Counted from the first letter of the stretch, positions 42,819 through 52,515 are shown. The stretch is DNA of 64,000 bases from UBA5072 sp963822145 (GCA_963822145.1 CAWGGG010000003.1:1-64000); one strand, 5' to 3'. The notes: a model not told the origin generated them from the sequence alone. Translations and numbers: made by a program.

Positions 42819-44156
42819 ATGGAAGCACCCGCCCCGATCATTCTCCAATGCATTGCTGCCACTCCACGGTTGAACTACCTGGTGAATTATCTCCAAAATG
42901 CACTTCAGTGCACCATACAGATTATTTCACAGGAAAGCGGTGACCATCCGCACCCCAGCGCGGGCCGGCCCGTCATTCATTACGGTGTTGCCCACATTGA
43001 TGGAGCCTTTAATATTTTTTCATCCGGATTGCTGCAGGAAACTGTGATCAGGAACCAGGAACCGGAAATCATCCGGCATAACGGCCAGGTGTTTTTTTAT
43101 CCGGCCCCGGATGGTTTTGACCTGCCTTTTGATGTTTTCTCCGCCATGTTCTACCTGTTATCGCGTTACGAAGAATACCTGCCCTTTGTGCCCGACCGGC
43201 ATGAACGTTTTGAAGCCAGGCAAAGTCTGGCCTACCAGCATGGATTTCTCGAAGAACCGGTTGTGGATCAATGGCTTAATATGCTCCGGACAGCGCTTCG
43301 CCGGAAATTCACAGGCCATCCATTCCCGGAACCTGAATTCCGGTTTGTCTCCACATTTGATGTGGACAGTCCCTGGGCATACCGTTACAAGGGTTTCTGG
43401 CGGGCATCAGGAGGCCTGGTGAAAAAAACCTTCGAACTAAACTTCAGCGAAGTGAAAGATCGTCTTAGGGTGATCCTTGGGAAACAGCATGATCCATTTG
43501 ATACTTACGATTTCATCGAACAGATCGAAAAAGAATACGGCTTCCGTTCTCTGTTCTTCTTTCTCTCCGGCAACCGCAGCCCTTATGACCCGAATTATGC
43601 ACTCGACAATCCTCGCTTCAAAAGTCTTTTGGACCAACTGAAATCAGGCCATACTATAGGGATCCATCCTTCATACGGGTCGAACAGGAGTTTCCGGCAT
43701 TTACAGTATGAATTCGATCACTTTACGGGTCTGTTGGATCAAAAGCCGATTAAAAGCCGGCAGCATTTCCTGCTGGTGTCCCTGCCTGAAACTTACCGGC
43801 ATCTCATTGATCTTGGCATAAAGGAGGAATTCTCAATGGGCTATGCTTCAAATCCCGGCTTCAGGGCCGGTACCAGCCTGCCCTTCTGGTTTTACGACCT
43901 GAAAGAAGAATATGAAACCAGCCTGCTCATCCATCCTTTCCAGGTTATGGATGTAACCTTGCAGCAATACCTCGGCCTGTCGCCCGAAGCAGCAATAACC
44001 CTGATTGATAGCCTGATCGGCAAGATCAAAGCAGTAAAGGGCACCTTCACCAGTATATGGCATAATGAATCGCTGTCGGATACAGGTGTGTGGAAGGGAT
44101 GGCGGGAGGTGTTTGAGAGTATGGTAGAATCAGGGACGAGGGACGAGGGACGTTAG
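42819..44156 (+). CDS. Polysaccharide deacetylase-like protein (DUF7033-type N-terminus)
   Basis: 445 residues from MEAPAPII; the alternative Met five residues earlier overlaps mutS2. The N-terminal domain (about 1-140, FSSGLLQETVI, FDVFSAMFYLLSRYEEY) is the DUF7033 type. The C-terminal part (about 180-445) is a NodB-like deacetylase fold: FVSTFDVDSPWAYRYKG gives the metal-binding Asp region, GHTIGIHPSYGSN the His motif, and FTSIWHNES the late strand. Expected role is deacetylation or trimming of cell-envelope polysaccharide. The last residues (SGTRDEGR) come from a GGGAC-word repeat. Confidence 0.85.
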   Translation: MEAPAPIILQCIAATPRLNYLVNYLQNALQCTIQIISQESGDHPHPSAGRPVIHYGVAHIDGAFNIFSSGLLQETVIRNQEPEIIRHNGQVFFYPAPDGFDLPFDVFSAMFYLLSRYEEYLPFVPDRHERFEARQSLAYQHGFLEEPVVDQWLNMLRTALRRKFTGHPFPEPEFRFVSTFDVDSPWAYRYKGFWRASGGLVKKTFELNFSEVKDRLRVILGKQHDPFDTYDFIEQIEKEYGFRSLFFFLSGNRSPYDPNYALDNPRFKSLLDQLKSGHTIGIHPSYGSNRSFRHLQYEFDHFTGLLDQKPIKSRQHFLLVSLPETYRHLIDLGIKEEFSMGYASNPGFRAGTSLPFWFYDLKEEYETSLLIHPFQVMDVTLQQYLGLSPEAAITLIDSLIGKIKAVKGTFTSIWHNESLSDTGVWKGWREVFESMVESGTRDEGR

Positions 44157-44220
44157 AAGGGTATTCAGTATTCGGTGTTCGATGTTCAGTGTTCAGTGTT
44201 CAGTGTTCAGTGTTCGGTGT
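44132..44220. repeat. GGGACGA-word and GTTCAGT-word repeats
   Basis: GGGACGAGGGAC block (44132-44152) in the end of the preceding gene, then a GTTCAGTGTTC tandem (44164-44220). Confidence 0.72.
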
Positions 44221-44250
44221 TATTGAATTAGTATCATTTAATATTTATTT

Positions 44251-45189
44251 TTGAATAAACAGTTCGATAATAAATTGATTCGCCACCTCCTCCATACCGA
44301 GATTGACAAACATCGCTGGGACCAGCTGATTGACCGGTGTGCTAACCGCATGCCTTACGCGTACTCCTGGTGGCTCAATGTCGCCTGTACCGGATGGGAA
44401 GCCCTGGTCTCAGATGATTTTGCCGCGGTCATGCCCCTCAGCCGAAACCATAGGCTGGGGATCAACTACTTATACCAGCCATATTTCACGCAACAGCTGG
44501 GCATCTTCTCTCCTGATCCGTTGAGCGACGGCGCATGTTCCGATTTCCTTGCTGCCATTCCTGCTCGCTACCGTTATATCGACATCCAGCTCAATACTGC
44601 CAACCATCCAGGCAACAAGGATTTTCACTTTACCGCCCGGAAAAATTATACGCTGGATCTATCTTCCTCCTATCCGGTGTTGTCTTCTCACTATCACCGG
44701 AACTGCCGACGTAACATTCAGAAGGCTATCCATTCCGGCTTTACAGTGGCACCGGGACCAAGCCCGTTAATTTTCAGCCGTTTTGTGCAGCAGAACCTCC
44801 GCCAAAAACTCTCCGGACCACGCCCGACTTTTTACCCCTTATTGCAAAAGATTGCCTTTACCAGTCTTCAGAACAACACCGGTAATATCCTGGGCGTTTA
44901 TAACCGCACCGGAGACCTCATCGCTGCCGGCTGGTTTGTGGAGGCTGCCGGACGATATACCTTCCTGGTATGTGCATCCACTCCTGCAGGCAAAGAACAA
45001 CAGGCCATGTTTCTGCTGGTGGACCATGCTATCCGTGAAAAGGCAGGAACAGCGCTGCGGTTCGATTTCGCCGGGTCGAACCTGCCGGGAATTGCCTATT
45101 TTAATAGTGGTTTTGGCGCCGAGGAGCAGTTCTATTTCGCTGCCAGAAGAAATCAACTCCCCTGGCCCCTCAGGCTGATAAAAAGATAA
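44251..45189 (+). CDS. GNAT/FemAB-like acyltransferase
   Basis: 312 residues, beginning with a TTG in the available frame; the true start could lie at another position since the first ATG is Met34. The C-terminal half has the tandem-GNAT/FemAB pattern (HYHRNCRRNIQKAI, GNILGVYNRTGDLIAAGWFVE, FLLVDHAIREKAGTALRFDFAGSNLPGIAYFNSGFG, quoted in pieces). Relatives transfer aminoacyl or acyl groups in peptidoglycan or polysaccharide synthesis. It follows the deacetylase-like gene after a repeat block. Confidence 0.75.
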   Translation: MNKQFDNKLIRHLLHTEIDKHRWDQLIDRCANRMPYAYSWWLNVACTGWEALVSDDFAAVMPLSRNHRLGINYLYQPYFTQQLGIFSPDPLSDGACSDFLAAIPARYRYIDIQLNTANHPGNKDFHFTARKNYTLDLSSSYPVLSSHYHRNCRRNIQKAIHSGFTVAPGPSPLIFSRFVQQNLRQKLSGPRPTFYPLLQKIAFTSLQNNTGNILGVYNRTGDLIAAGWFVEAAGRYTFLVCASTPAGKEQQAMFLLVDHAIREKAGTALRFDFAGSNLPGIAYFNSGFGAEEQFYFAARRNQLPWPLRLIKR

Positions 45190-45252
45190 CATCCTATACC
45201 CAACCTTCAAACTATATCATACAACCTACAACTTACAACCTATATCCTACAA
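45190..45252. repeat. Tandem ACAACCTA-word repeat
   Basis: ACAACCTACAACTTACAACC-type words between convergent genes; ends inside the last codons of the glycosyltransferase. Confidence 0.65.
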
Positions 45253-46797
45253 GCCCAGCTCCCCCCTGACCTCTTTCACCCGGCTTTTCCAGAAAACATT
45301 GAAATCCGAACGCGGCTGCCGGCAAAGGAAAACGGTAGTGCCATACTCACGGGCATAAGGATTGGTGATGCTGCCCACCGTATCGATACGGGCAAACAGG
45401 GAGTCTACATCATCGCCCAGCTCACCATTTACATAAAAAAACAGGTCCTGCTTTACGCTGACTGAATCGGGGATCCATAAGGCATAGCTGTCGGAAAAGC
45501 TTGCCACATGAGGCAGTCCGTGTGGCCTGCCATAGTGCTCAATGGCTCCTGCCTGACCGTAATTCTCGGCATAGATCATGATGCGTCCTTTGTCGGCGAT
45601 AGAATCACATGCCTTAATTACCAAATTCCCCAGTTCATCCCAGCCCAGCATGTCAGCAAAGTCCTGCGGCAGGGAATGCATCCTGCCGTCTTCCCAGCGC
45701 AACAAAGCTTCAGATCCCTTGTTGGGGGGGATTTTGGCATAGAAATTGGCCAGTTTCCCGGCCGGCATGATGGGAATTCCTCCCAGAGCCAATGGCAGAG
45801 ACAAGAGGGTTATCAACACGGCCACGATACCTTTCCAGGCGAAGGATCTGATGACACTTTCGAGGGATACACCGCCTGCTGCAAAAAGGAAAGGGTACAG
45901 TCCGGCCGTGTAGTAGCTTTTCCCGCGCATGGCCAGGAAGATGAACAGAACCGACAGGTAGATCCAGCCAAAAACCCGGTAGTTTTTCGATTGTCCTTTT
46001 CTAAACAGCCACAGCAGGCCCGAGAACCAAACCACAGACCCCACGGTGAACATCAGGAACTGGTCGATCAGGATGTTGGCCCTTTTCACATTTACCAGCT
46101 GTGTTTCTTTCAGTTCCTGCATATGCCTCATTACCGGAAAATCATACTGGTACTGCCAGATCAGGTTAGGCAGGAACAAGATAAAGGCTATTCCCACGGC
46201 ATACCAGGTGTAACGGCTGATCAGCAACCGCCGGTATGGGGTGAGCAACATCGCCAGAAAAAGCCCCGCTGCCAGGAATACCACCATGTACTTGTTTAGA
46301 ATACCCAGTCCAAAGGCAGCCCCCACCAGCAGGAGGAAGAAAGACTTCCCGGTATTGATGTAGCGGAGAAACCAGAACAGGATGAGCGTCCAGAACAAAA
46401 TGTCGAAAGGGACCGGCTGGAGCATGGAATACCCGCGCAGGATCAGTAGAGAAAGGGAAAGGGACACGCAGGCCAGTACCTGTGCATACAATCTGCCACC
46501 CAGTTCCCGGGCTATCAGTCCGGTTAAAACCACCAGCACCGCTCCTGCAATTGCTGGCAACAGGCGCGTGGTAAACAGCGGATCACCGGGCAGGAGCTGG
46601 GAAAGGTAACTGATCAAGCCAATTAGCGGTGGATTTGACCAATAGCCCGCCGCCAGATGCCTGCCCAGCGCCAGATAAAGGAATTCATCGCGCTGAAATC
46701 CAAGGATGTTGTAAGTGAATAAATGAACCAGCAGGGAAATGATCGCTATGAGCATTACCCAGAGCATGTCTCGTTTGGGGAAAAGGCGTATTTTCAT
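45247..46797 (-). CDS. GT39-like (ArnT/PMT family) membrane glycosyltransferase
   Basis: 516 residues. About ten hydrophobic segments fill residues 12-350. The first loop has FQRDEFLYLALGRHLAAGYWS, the acidic motif of lipid-linked-sugar glycosyltransferases of the GT39/GT83 clan, where the Asp/Glu coordinates the metal and donor. The C-terminal part (about 370-516) is a soluble periplasmic domain. It would transfer a sugar from a polyprenyl carrier onto lipid A, protein or polysaccharide; which cannot be told here. Confidence 0.85.
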   Translation of the reverse strand: MKIRLFPKRDMLWVMLIAIISLLVHLFTYNILGFQRDEFLYLALGRHLAAGYWSNPPLIGLISYLSQLLPGDPLFTTRLLPAIAGAVLVVLTGLIARELGGRLYAQVLACVSLSLSLLILRGYSMLQPVPFDILFWTLILFWFLRYINTGKSFFLLLVGAAFGLGILNKYMVVFLAAGLFLAMLLTPYRRLLISRYTWYAVGIAFILFLPNLIWQYQYDFPVMRHMQELKETQLVNVKRANILIDQFLMFTVGSVVWFSGLLWLFRKGQSKNYRVFGWIYLSVLFIFLAMRGKSYYTAGLYPFLFAAGGVSLESVIRSFAWKGIVAVLITLLSLPLALGGIPIMPAGKLANFYAKIPPNKGSEALLRWEDGRMHSLPQDFADMLGWDELGNLVIKACDSIADKGRIMIYAENYGQAGAIEHYGRPHGLPHVASFSDSYALWIPDSVSVKQDLFFYVNGELGDDVDSLFARIDTVGSITNPYAREYGTTVFLCRQPRSDFNVFWKSRVKEVRGELGL

Positions 46798-46864
46798 AAG
46801 AAACGGCTGTAACTGATCACAAAGAATTCCGTATTAATATTATACAATTTTAATCAAAAATTCT

Positions 46865-47314
46865 ATGCTCAGGATCTTATTGCTGCTATTATGGATAGTC
46901 CCGGCCGCACTTAGTGCACAGGAAAAGGAAGGCTGCACATACGGCAACTGCCAGAATGGAAAGGGTACTTACGTTTATACGAACGGTTACCGTTATGAGG
47001 GTAACTTTGTGAACGGACTGCGAGAGGGCCGGGGAATGCTGAAAGGTTCCGACGGCAGCTCATACGATGGCATGTGGCTGCAGGATAAGTTTCACGGTCA
47101 GGGTACCTATATATGGCCCAATGGTTCAAAATATACAGGTGCCTGGGTCAATGGTGTCCAGAATGGTTACGGGATATATTTTTACGCTAACGGGGATAAA
47201 TACACCGGGTATTTCAAGGATAACCTGTTTCACGGTGAGGGCAAATACACCTGGGCCGATGGTTCCTCCGAGGGCGGGATCTATGAAAACGGGAAGCTTG
47301 TCATGAAAAAGTGA
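46865..47314 (+). CDS. Secreted MORN-repeat protein
   Basis: 149 residues with a signal peptide (ending SAQEK). Five to six MORN repeats of about 23 residues follow (GKGTYVYTNGYRYEGNF, REGRGMLKGSDGSSYDGMW, HGQGTYIWPNGSKYTGAW, QNGYGIYFYANGDKYTGYF, HGEGKYTWADGSSEGGIY). MORN repeats fold as a flat beta-sheet and usually mediate binding. Probably periplasmic or surface. The gene is monocistronic and divergent from the glycosyltransferase. Confidence 0.93.
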   Translation: MLRILLLLLWIVPAALSAQEKEGCTYGNCQNGKGTYVYTNGYRYEGNFVNGLREGRGMLKGSDGSSYDGMWLQDKFHGQGTYIWPNGSKYTGAWVNGVQNGYGIYFYANGDKYTGYFKDNLFHGEGKYTWADGSSEGGIYENGKLVMKK

Positions 47315-47388
47315 CAAGGGACGAGGGACAAGGGACAAGCACCACGAACGATTTCCAAGTCCCTTGTCCCTCGTCCCCTGTCCCTCTT
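47314..47388. repeat. Inverted GGGACAAG-word repeats between convergent genes
   Basis: GACAAGGGACGAGGGACAAG words (47314-47339) and complementary GTCCCTTGTCCC words (47358-47387) can pair as a hairpin, like the block at 28415-28532. Confidence 0.72.
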
Positions 47389-47389
47389 C

Positions 47390-48577
47390 TTATTCGACCT
47401 GCAAAACCAACCCCTTCAAATATTCACCCTCCGGATGATAGATGCTCACCGGATGATCGGGCGGCTGGGTAAGCTGGTGTAGGATCCTCACATGTCTTCC
47501 AGTATTGGCCGCCGCTGCAAAAACCGATTTTCTGAAATTCTCTTTCGTTACTACCTGTGAACAGGAGAAGGTAAACAGGATGCCTCCGCTCCGGATCTGC
47601 TCGATAGCTTTTGCGTTCAGCCGTTTATATCCCTGGAGTGCATTGTTCAGGGCATCCAAACGTTTGGCAAAGGCTGGAGGATCAAGTACGATCAAATCAT
47701 ATTCCTCAGGAATACTGTTCAGAAAACCAAAGGCATCGGCATTGAAGGTCTTGTGACGCCCGTTATGGCCGGTATTGAGAAATACATTCTTTTCCGCCAG
47801 TGCAATGACCGGTGCGGAACTGTCAACCGAATGTACCAGCTCAGCTCCGCCACCCAGTGCGTATACCGAAAAACCGCCTGTATAACAGAACATGTTGAGA
47901 ACTCTTTTACCGGCGGAATAATGCGCCAGCAACTGGCGGTTATCACGCTGGTCAATGAAAAAACCTGTTTTCTGTCCGGTTGTCACCTCAACCTCGAACC
48001 TGAAATTGTTCTCCCTGACTTCAGTGACTGCCTGGTCGCCGTAAAGAAATTCGTTGGTGGCGCCCAGGTTGGCCTTGACCGGGAGGGTGCTTTCACTTTT
48101 ATCATATACAGCCCGCAGGTTGTTTCCATAGATTTCCCTGATGATCGAGGCAATCTGTTCACGCAGCCGGTACATGCCGATGGAATGCATCTGCACCACC
48201 ACGAGGCCGTTGTAATAGTCAACAATTAATCCCGGCATACCGTCGCCTTCGCCATGTACCAGTCGATAAACATTGGTTTCTTCACTTTCGGCAAGCTTCA
48301 ATGCCTTCCGAAGATCATAGGCGTTCTGGATCTTCTGCTTCCAGAAACCGTAATCGGGAGTTACCTGCCGGAACGAAAACAAACGTAACGATATGGAACC
48401 AATCTGGTAATGACCCATGGCCAGGAACTCCCCTTCACTCGAAAAAACCTCCACCATATCACCTTCCTGAGGTGAGCCTTCTATTTTCCGGATGGCTCCG
48501 GAAAAGATCCAGGGATGAAGCCGTTTGATGGACTGTTCCTTCCCAGGTTTCAGGACTATTTTTGAATACGTATTCAT
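47390..48577 (-). CDS. RlmI-like class I SAM-dependent rRNA methyltransferase with PUA domain
   Basis: 395 residues. The N-terminal PUA domain (about 1-80, LKPGKEQSIKRLHPWIFSGAI) is followed by an EEHH-like region and the catalytic Rossmann domain: TTGQKTGFFIDQRDNR (about 200-215), VLNMFCYTGGFSVYA as motif I, and LDPPAFAK as motif IV. RlmI-type enzymes form 5-methylcytosine in 23S rRNA. The position of the modified base cannot be read from sequence. It lies 21 bp from the exonuclease gene upstream on the same strand. Confidence 0.93.
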   Translation of the reverse strand: MNTYSKIVLKPGKEQSIKRLHPWIFSGAIRKIEGSPQEGDMVEVFSSEGEFLAMGHYQIGSISLRLFSFRQVTPDYGFWKQKIQNAYDLRKALKLAESEETNVYRLVHGEGDGMPGLIVDYYNGLVVVQMHSIGMYRLREQIASIIREIYGNNLRAVYDKSESTLPVKANLGATNEFLYGDQAVTEVRENNFRFEVEVTTGQKTGFFIDQRDNRQLLAHYSAGKRVLNMFCYTGGFSVYALGGGAELVHSVDSSAPVIALAEKNVFLNTGHNGRHKTFNADAFGFLNSIPEEYDLIVLDPPAFAKRLDALNNALQGYKRLNAKAIEQIRSGGILFTFSCSQVVTKENFRKSVFAAAANTGRHVRILHQLTQPPDHPVSIYHPEGEYLKGLVLQVE

Positions 48578-48598
48578 GAAGCTAAAAGATATCCCGGA

Positions 48599-49195
48599 CT
48601 AATTCCGGTTCGTAAGCGTTTCATACAACTGCCTGCATACCCAGGCATCAGTGGCCGCGTATTCAAGTTGTTCCCGGGTAAGTTCATCCTGCTCCCAGTT
48701 TGAAGTCTGGGATCTTTTTGAAATGCGGAAACCCAGCACGTTGGCCACCAGTTTCTTCAGCCCGTTATCCTCAATGCCATATTGTTTCACAAACTGCTGC
48801 AAATCAATAAAACCTTCAGGTTCCAGGTCCATGATCTTTTTCAAACCATTCAGATCATCTTTCAGGGCTACCCCGACTTTCAGAATATCCCTGCTTTCAA
48901 GAATATCGATCAGGAAACCAGGCAGGTGAACCTTGTTCAGGCGGATCAGAAAGGCTTCCTCAGGGGTTGAAAGCTGCAAAAGCGCAACAGGATGATACCG
49001 ACCCTTTTTAAAGCAGGGCTTTGTTTCAGTATCAAATCCAAGTATCTTCTCTTGGGAAAGAATAGGCCTGATGTGCTCGAAGGCCCTGGGGTTGTCAATC
49101 ACATGGATGTTTCCTTGAAAAACCTTTATGGGTAAAGATTTTATATACTCGGCTTCAACAGTTGTGAAATAAGGACTATTATTCGTCATCTCCAT
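48599..49195 (-). CDS. DEDD 3'-5' exonuclease domain protein (RNase D-like)
   Basis: 198 residues from MEMTNNSPYF; upstream starts would overlap the DUF5063 gene more deeply. Exo I is FDTETKP, Exo II is LKVGVALKDD (first Asp of the pair), and Exo III is YAATDAWVCRQLY, giving the DEDDy set. It resembles the 3'-5' exonuclease fold of RNase D and WRN. It would degrade RNA or single-stranded DNA from the 3' end. The start overlaps the stop of the upstream DUF5063 gene by about 17 bp, so the two are co-translated. Confidence 0.9.
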   Translation of the reverse strand: MEMTNNSPYFTTVEAEYIKSLPIKVFQGNIHVIDNPRAFEHIRPILSQEKILGFDTETKPCFKKGRYHPVALLQLSTPEEAFLIRLNKVHLPGFLIDILESRDILKVGVALKDDLNGLKKIMDLEPEGFIDLQQFVKQYGIEDNGLKKLVANVLGFRISKRSQTSNWEQDELTREQLEYAATDAWVCRQLYETLTNRN

Positions 49196-49796
49196 AAACC
49201 TCTTCTTGTTCATCCGAATACCAGGGTTCATCTTCATCACCCTCAAGAGTCTGGCTAAAGTCATCGCCTTTAAGTGCCCGTGAACCCTCTGTATCTTTGC
49301 TGTAAATTATTCTATGCAATAATTTTACACCTTCTGTCAGCTTAATGCCAAAACCCTGTTCAAAGCTTTCGCGGCATAACCAAACAGCATCATTCATGGC
49401 CTGCGGAATGCCCACTTCATAAAGCATAACAAAATTCTTCAGCTCTTCATAAATATCAGCCAGCAATTCTGCCATGCTGAAACTGACCAATTCCTGCTGA
49501 CCGGATCTTGTTCCGGGCGACATACGTGCTATACCGTTTACCAGTTCAACTTTCTGCCTCAAGGCATCGTGAATAGTAGCATAGTCATCTTCCTTGACAA
49601 ACTTCTTTGGCTCCTCCTCATAACAATATTTCGGTTTCGGTAATTTTAGGGCCTTCAGATAAATCTCCGGCAATAACTGCTGGAGGTTGCTGAAAAGTTC
49701 ACCTGTCCGTTTTTTGGAAGCCTGCTCCATCAATTGGCAAAAATCAGCGGCAATGGTGAAAAATTCTGTGACTTCCTGACTTTTAATATTTTCCAT
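49179..49796 (-). CDS. DUF5063 protein
   Basis: 205 residues, all-helical and acidic. It matches the DUF5063 family of Bacteroidota (EFFTIAADFCQLMEQA, then DIYEELKNFVMLYEVG and the segment ending FGIKLTEGVKLLHRIIY), with a low-complexity acidic tail. No function is known. The overlap with the exonuclease gene, a frequent pairing in Bacteroidota to my knowledge, hints at a shared process. Confidence 0.87.
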   Translation of the reverse strand: MENIKSQEVTEFFTIAADFCQLMEQASKKRTGELFSNLQQLLPEIYLKALKLPKPKYCYEEEPKKFVKEDDYATIHDALRQKVELVNGIARMSPGTRSGQQELVSFSMAELLADIYEELKNFVMLYEVGIPQAMNDAVWLCRESFEQGFGIKLTEGVKLLHRIIYSKDTEGSRALKGDDFSQTLEGDEDEPWYSDEQEEVYGDDE

Positions 49797-49883
49797 GTCC
49801 TAGGCAGATTTAAATTCGCGAAAGCAAATGGATAATAATAATCGTCCTAAAGGTAATAAAAGTTCGGCAAGTTAGAAGGGAAA

Positions 49884-49922
49884 TGTTGTGAGTTGTGAGC
49901 TGTAGGTTTGGGTTGTGGGTTG
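49884..49922. repeat. Tandem GTTGTGAG-word repeat
   Basis: GTTGTGAGTTGTGAGC-type words just downstream of the STN-domain gene. Confidence 0.55.
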
Positions 49923-49936
49923 AGAACGCAAGGCTT

Positions 49937-51487
49937 TCACTCTTCATTCTCGTCCCGCTTGGCAGCCGCTGCTTTGCTGATCTTTACCAGGGCATCCTCG
50001 AGCGATTCATCGGGGGTTATATAATTGTACTCGCCCCAGAACGATCCGTCATAGGATCCCACCTGCTCCGTGAAAAACTCATGCAGACGCGCCGTTTCCC
50101 TGAACGGGAACCTGGCTGCGTTAACCGTGTCAATATCAGTCACGGCCATTTCGAGGAGAGTGTTGTAGACTGAACCAGACAGCTGGTTTTTATTCCGTAT
50201 CCTGAATTCGGTTTCACATTCGATCAGGTGCAGGTAATACTGACTGCCAGTCTTGCGGAAGGCCACCCTATAATGAGCCTTCAAAACCTTCACCTTCATG
50301 TAGGCCGGCTTTCTGATTACAAACAGATCCGTTGCCAAATCAAGGTGCTCCGGATCAATATAGAATTCCACCCATTTGTAAGCCAGATCCTTGATACCCA
50401 GTATGATCCTGCCTGAGTAAATGGCAGTAAGCGATGAAGGCCGGGGTGCAAACTCTATGGAATAATTGTCCTGACCGTTATCAATGACAATATCAGCCAG
50501 TTTATAGTCATAATCCGCCGGACTTTCACCCGTGAGGAAGTCTGGCACATTTTTTACCACATCGAGCAGCAGCATGGTATTTAACCCGGCCTTGAGCTTA
50601 AGGACCACAGAATCGCTGCTGGTTATATTTTCACTTTTCCTTCCTTTCAGGATCTTTACCTGATCAGCAGCGGCCAGGGGATGATAACCGGTTTTATAAT
50701 TCTCCAGGATGGCCTCCGACACCATCATAAAGCGACTGCCCTTTTTCACAGTTTCGCGGTAAAAAGAAGTCAGTACAGCAGGCTCCACGGGAAAATTGGT
50801 ATCTATTTTTTTAAGAGCGGACTCGAGCAGCAAAAGCGGACTCAGTTTACGGATGATCACTTCCTGGATGGAAACCAGGTCAGCTTTCAGCAGGTAATCT
50901 TTATCAGTATTGATCAGGGAGGCTACAGGAATAATAATATGCTTGTAACCGATGCAGGAAATATTCACCGTATCTCTGATGTATACCGAACTTAGTTTAA
51001 GCAGGAATCTGCCTTCTTCATTGCTGACGGTCCCCATGCTTTTACCCTGGATATAGATGCTGGTGTAAGGAAGGGGTTGCTTGTCGTCTTTGTCCAATAC
51101 CCTTCCTCTTATTTCAAAGTAAAAGACGGAATCAATAAGGCTCTCTGGATTGGCAGCCGGCGTTTTCAGGGGCTGGTATATTACCAGGTGTCTGCCAATG
51201 ATGCTGAAATCGAGGGTGGGATTGCTCAGGATACGTTTCAGCAGGTCGATCAGCTTTTCATTTTTTGCCCCGAGTGTAATAACTTTTCTCCGGTTGATCA
51301 GGCCCGAATTGTAGGAAAAAGAAAGACCGGTCTGCTGTTCAATGATGTTAAGTGCAGTTTCGACAGAGCATACTGTATCGCGGACTGTTATGCTGCGATA
51401 AAGCAGGGAATCCTGAGCACTGAGCGTCAGGATCCCGAAAGATAAAAACAGGAGGCAGCTGTATAACCTGCTTCGAACCATATGCAA
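49937..51487 (-). CDS. STN-domain plus carboxypeptidase-regulatory-like surface protein
   Basis: 516 residues with a signal peptide (about 1-24, ending LSAQ). Residues of about 30-105 form an STN (secretin/TonB N-terminus short) domain, as in FecA-type transducers. A carboxypeptidase-regulatory-like beta domain follows (about 125-205, IRGRVLDKDDKQPLPYTSIYI), then a large C-terminal domain with a late GEYNYITPDES motif. There is no TonB beta-barrel. It is the last gene after the ECF sigma and FecR genes, so it is likely the signal-receiving surface partner. A paralogue without STN is at 53215-54522. Confidence 0.85.
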   Translation of the reverse strand: MHMVRSRLYSCLLFLSFGILTLSAQDSLLYRSITVRDTVCSVETALNIIEQQTGLSFSYNSGLINRRKVITLGAKNEKLIDLLKRILSNPTLDFSIIGRHLVIYQPLKTPAANPESLIDSVFYFEIRGRVLDKDDKQPLPYTSIYIQGKSMGTVSNEEGRFLLKLSSVYIRDTVNISCIGYKHIIIPVASLINTDKDYLLKADLVSIQEVIIRKLSPLLLLESALKKIDTNFPVEPAVLTSFYRETVKKGSRFMMVSEAILENYKTGYHPLAAADQVKILKGRKSENITSSDSVVLKLKAGLNTMLLLDVVKNVPDFLTGESPADYDYKLADIVIDNGQDNYSIEFAPRPSSLTAIYSGRIILGIKDLAYKWVEFYIDPEHLDLATDLFVIRKPAYMKVKVLKAHYRVAFRKTGSQYYLHLIECETEFRIRNKNQLSGSVYNTLLEMAVTDIDTVNAARFPFRETARLHEFFTEQVGSYDGSFWGEYNYITPDESLEDALVKISKAAAAKRDENEE

Positions 51488-51496
51488 ATTGGCTTT

Positions 51497-52504
51497 TCAA
51501 CGCGAAAGGTAGATCATGTCATCCGATTTTTCAACAGTAAGGTGAGTTTGTTTGCAGATTACCTGGAGTATCTCATCGAGGGGATCATTCTGGTAGTCCC
51601 CGTTAATTCGTGTGGTATCGAGTCCGGATTCCCGCAGCACAATATTCACTCCGTAGATATCATTGAGCAGCGAAGTCACTTCCAGTAATTTGGTATCACG
51701 GAAACTCAGGGTTCCTGTTTTCCAGGCTATGGCATTCTCGTTCCCAGCGGCAATGGCAGTAATCTCCCTATTATTCATCATGCCCATATTGCCCGGCTTA
51801 AGCAAAATCCTGTTACTCCTGTTATCGGTTTCGGATAGTTCCACAATTCCCGTGGTCACATATACTGAAACCTGATTGTTGTTTTTCCGGGCATTCACGT
51901 TAAAGCTTGTCCCCAGCACAGTCACGCATGCATTATTTGCATATATACGGAATGGCTTTGTTGCATCAGGTTTAACCTCAAAAAACGCTTCTCCCGCCAG
52001 CTTCACCTCTCTCAGCTTCCGGCTGAAACTCCTGGAATAACTGAGACTTGAGCCGGCATTGAGGAATACTGATGATCCGTCGGGCAGCACTACCTGTTTC
52101 CCTCTTTCCTCATTCCCTGCTGTATAACTGACTCGCTTCATGTTGCTGGTGATAAACCACACTGAGGTTCCCAGCAAGGCCATCAGCATGATGGATGCGG
52201 CCACACGCAAAGGTGTCAGGAAAAAACTGCGAGAACGGACCTGTTCGAATGGTTTGTCCTGCGCAACAGAGAATCCTTCGCTGGCTGCAATTCGCTCATG
52301 AAGCTTATTCCAGGCTTTGTCTGTATTAAATTGCGATTTCATCGTATCCATTAGTTTCCAATCTGATTTAATGCTGTTGTATAATGCCCGGTTTTCAGCA
52401 CTTTTGCCAAGCCATTCCTCCATGACATGAGTTTCCTGATCACTGGCTTCACCTGCCATGTATTTTGCCAGAAGTTTCCAATCGGTTTTATTTGTTGAGA
52501 ACAT
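51497..52504 (-). CDS. FecR family anti-sigma factor
   Basis: 335 residues. N-terminal cytoplasmic sigma-binding region (about 1-95, LLAKYMAGEASDQETHVMEEW), one membrane helix (about 98-118), a periplasmic FecR domain with GKQVVLPDGSSVFLNAGS and LAGEAFFEVKPD, and a C-terminal DUF4974 domain (TSLLNDIYGVNIVL, DPLDEILQVI). FecR proteins hold the ECF sigma factor inactive until a surface signal reaches their periplasmic domain. Located 11 bp after the sigma gene and 9 bp before the STN-protein gene. Confidence 0.95.
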   Translation of the reverse strand: MFSTNKTDWKLLAKYMAGEASDQETHVMEEWLGKSAENRALYNSIKSDWKLMDTMKSQFNTDKAWNKLHERIAASEGFSVAQDKPFEQVRSRSFFLTPLRVAASIMLMALLGTSVWFITSNMKRVSYTAGNEERGKQVVLPDGSSVFLNAGSSLSYSRSFSRKLREVKLAGEAFFEVKPDATKPFRIYANNACVTVLGTSFNVNARKNNNQVSVYVTTGIVELSETDNRSNRILLKPGNMGMMNNREITAIAAGNENAIAWKTGTLSFRDTKLLEVTSLLNDIYGVNIVLRESGLDTTRINGDYQNDPLDEILQVICKQTHLTVEKSDDMIYLSR

Positions 52505-52515
52505 AGCTTCACTTT

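Noticed and set aside
41738..42862. Long minus-strand frame opposite mutS2
   Set aside because: It is the shadow of the well-supported mutS2 gene; its translation shows no family motif.
45508..46299. Plus-strand frame opposite the GT39-like gene
   Set aside because: Shadow of the membrane glycosyltransferase, with His/Gln-rich translation typical of antisense frames.
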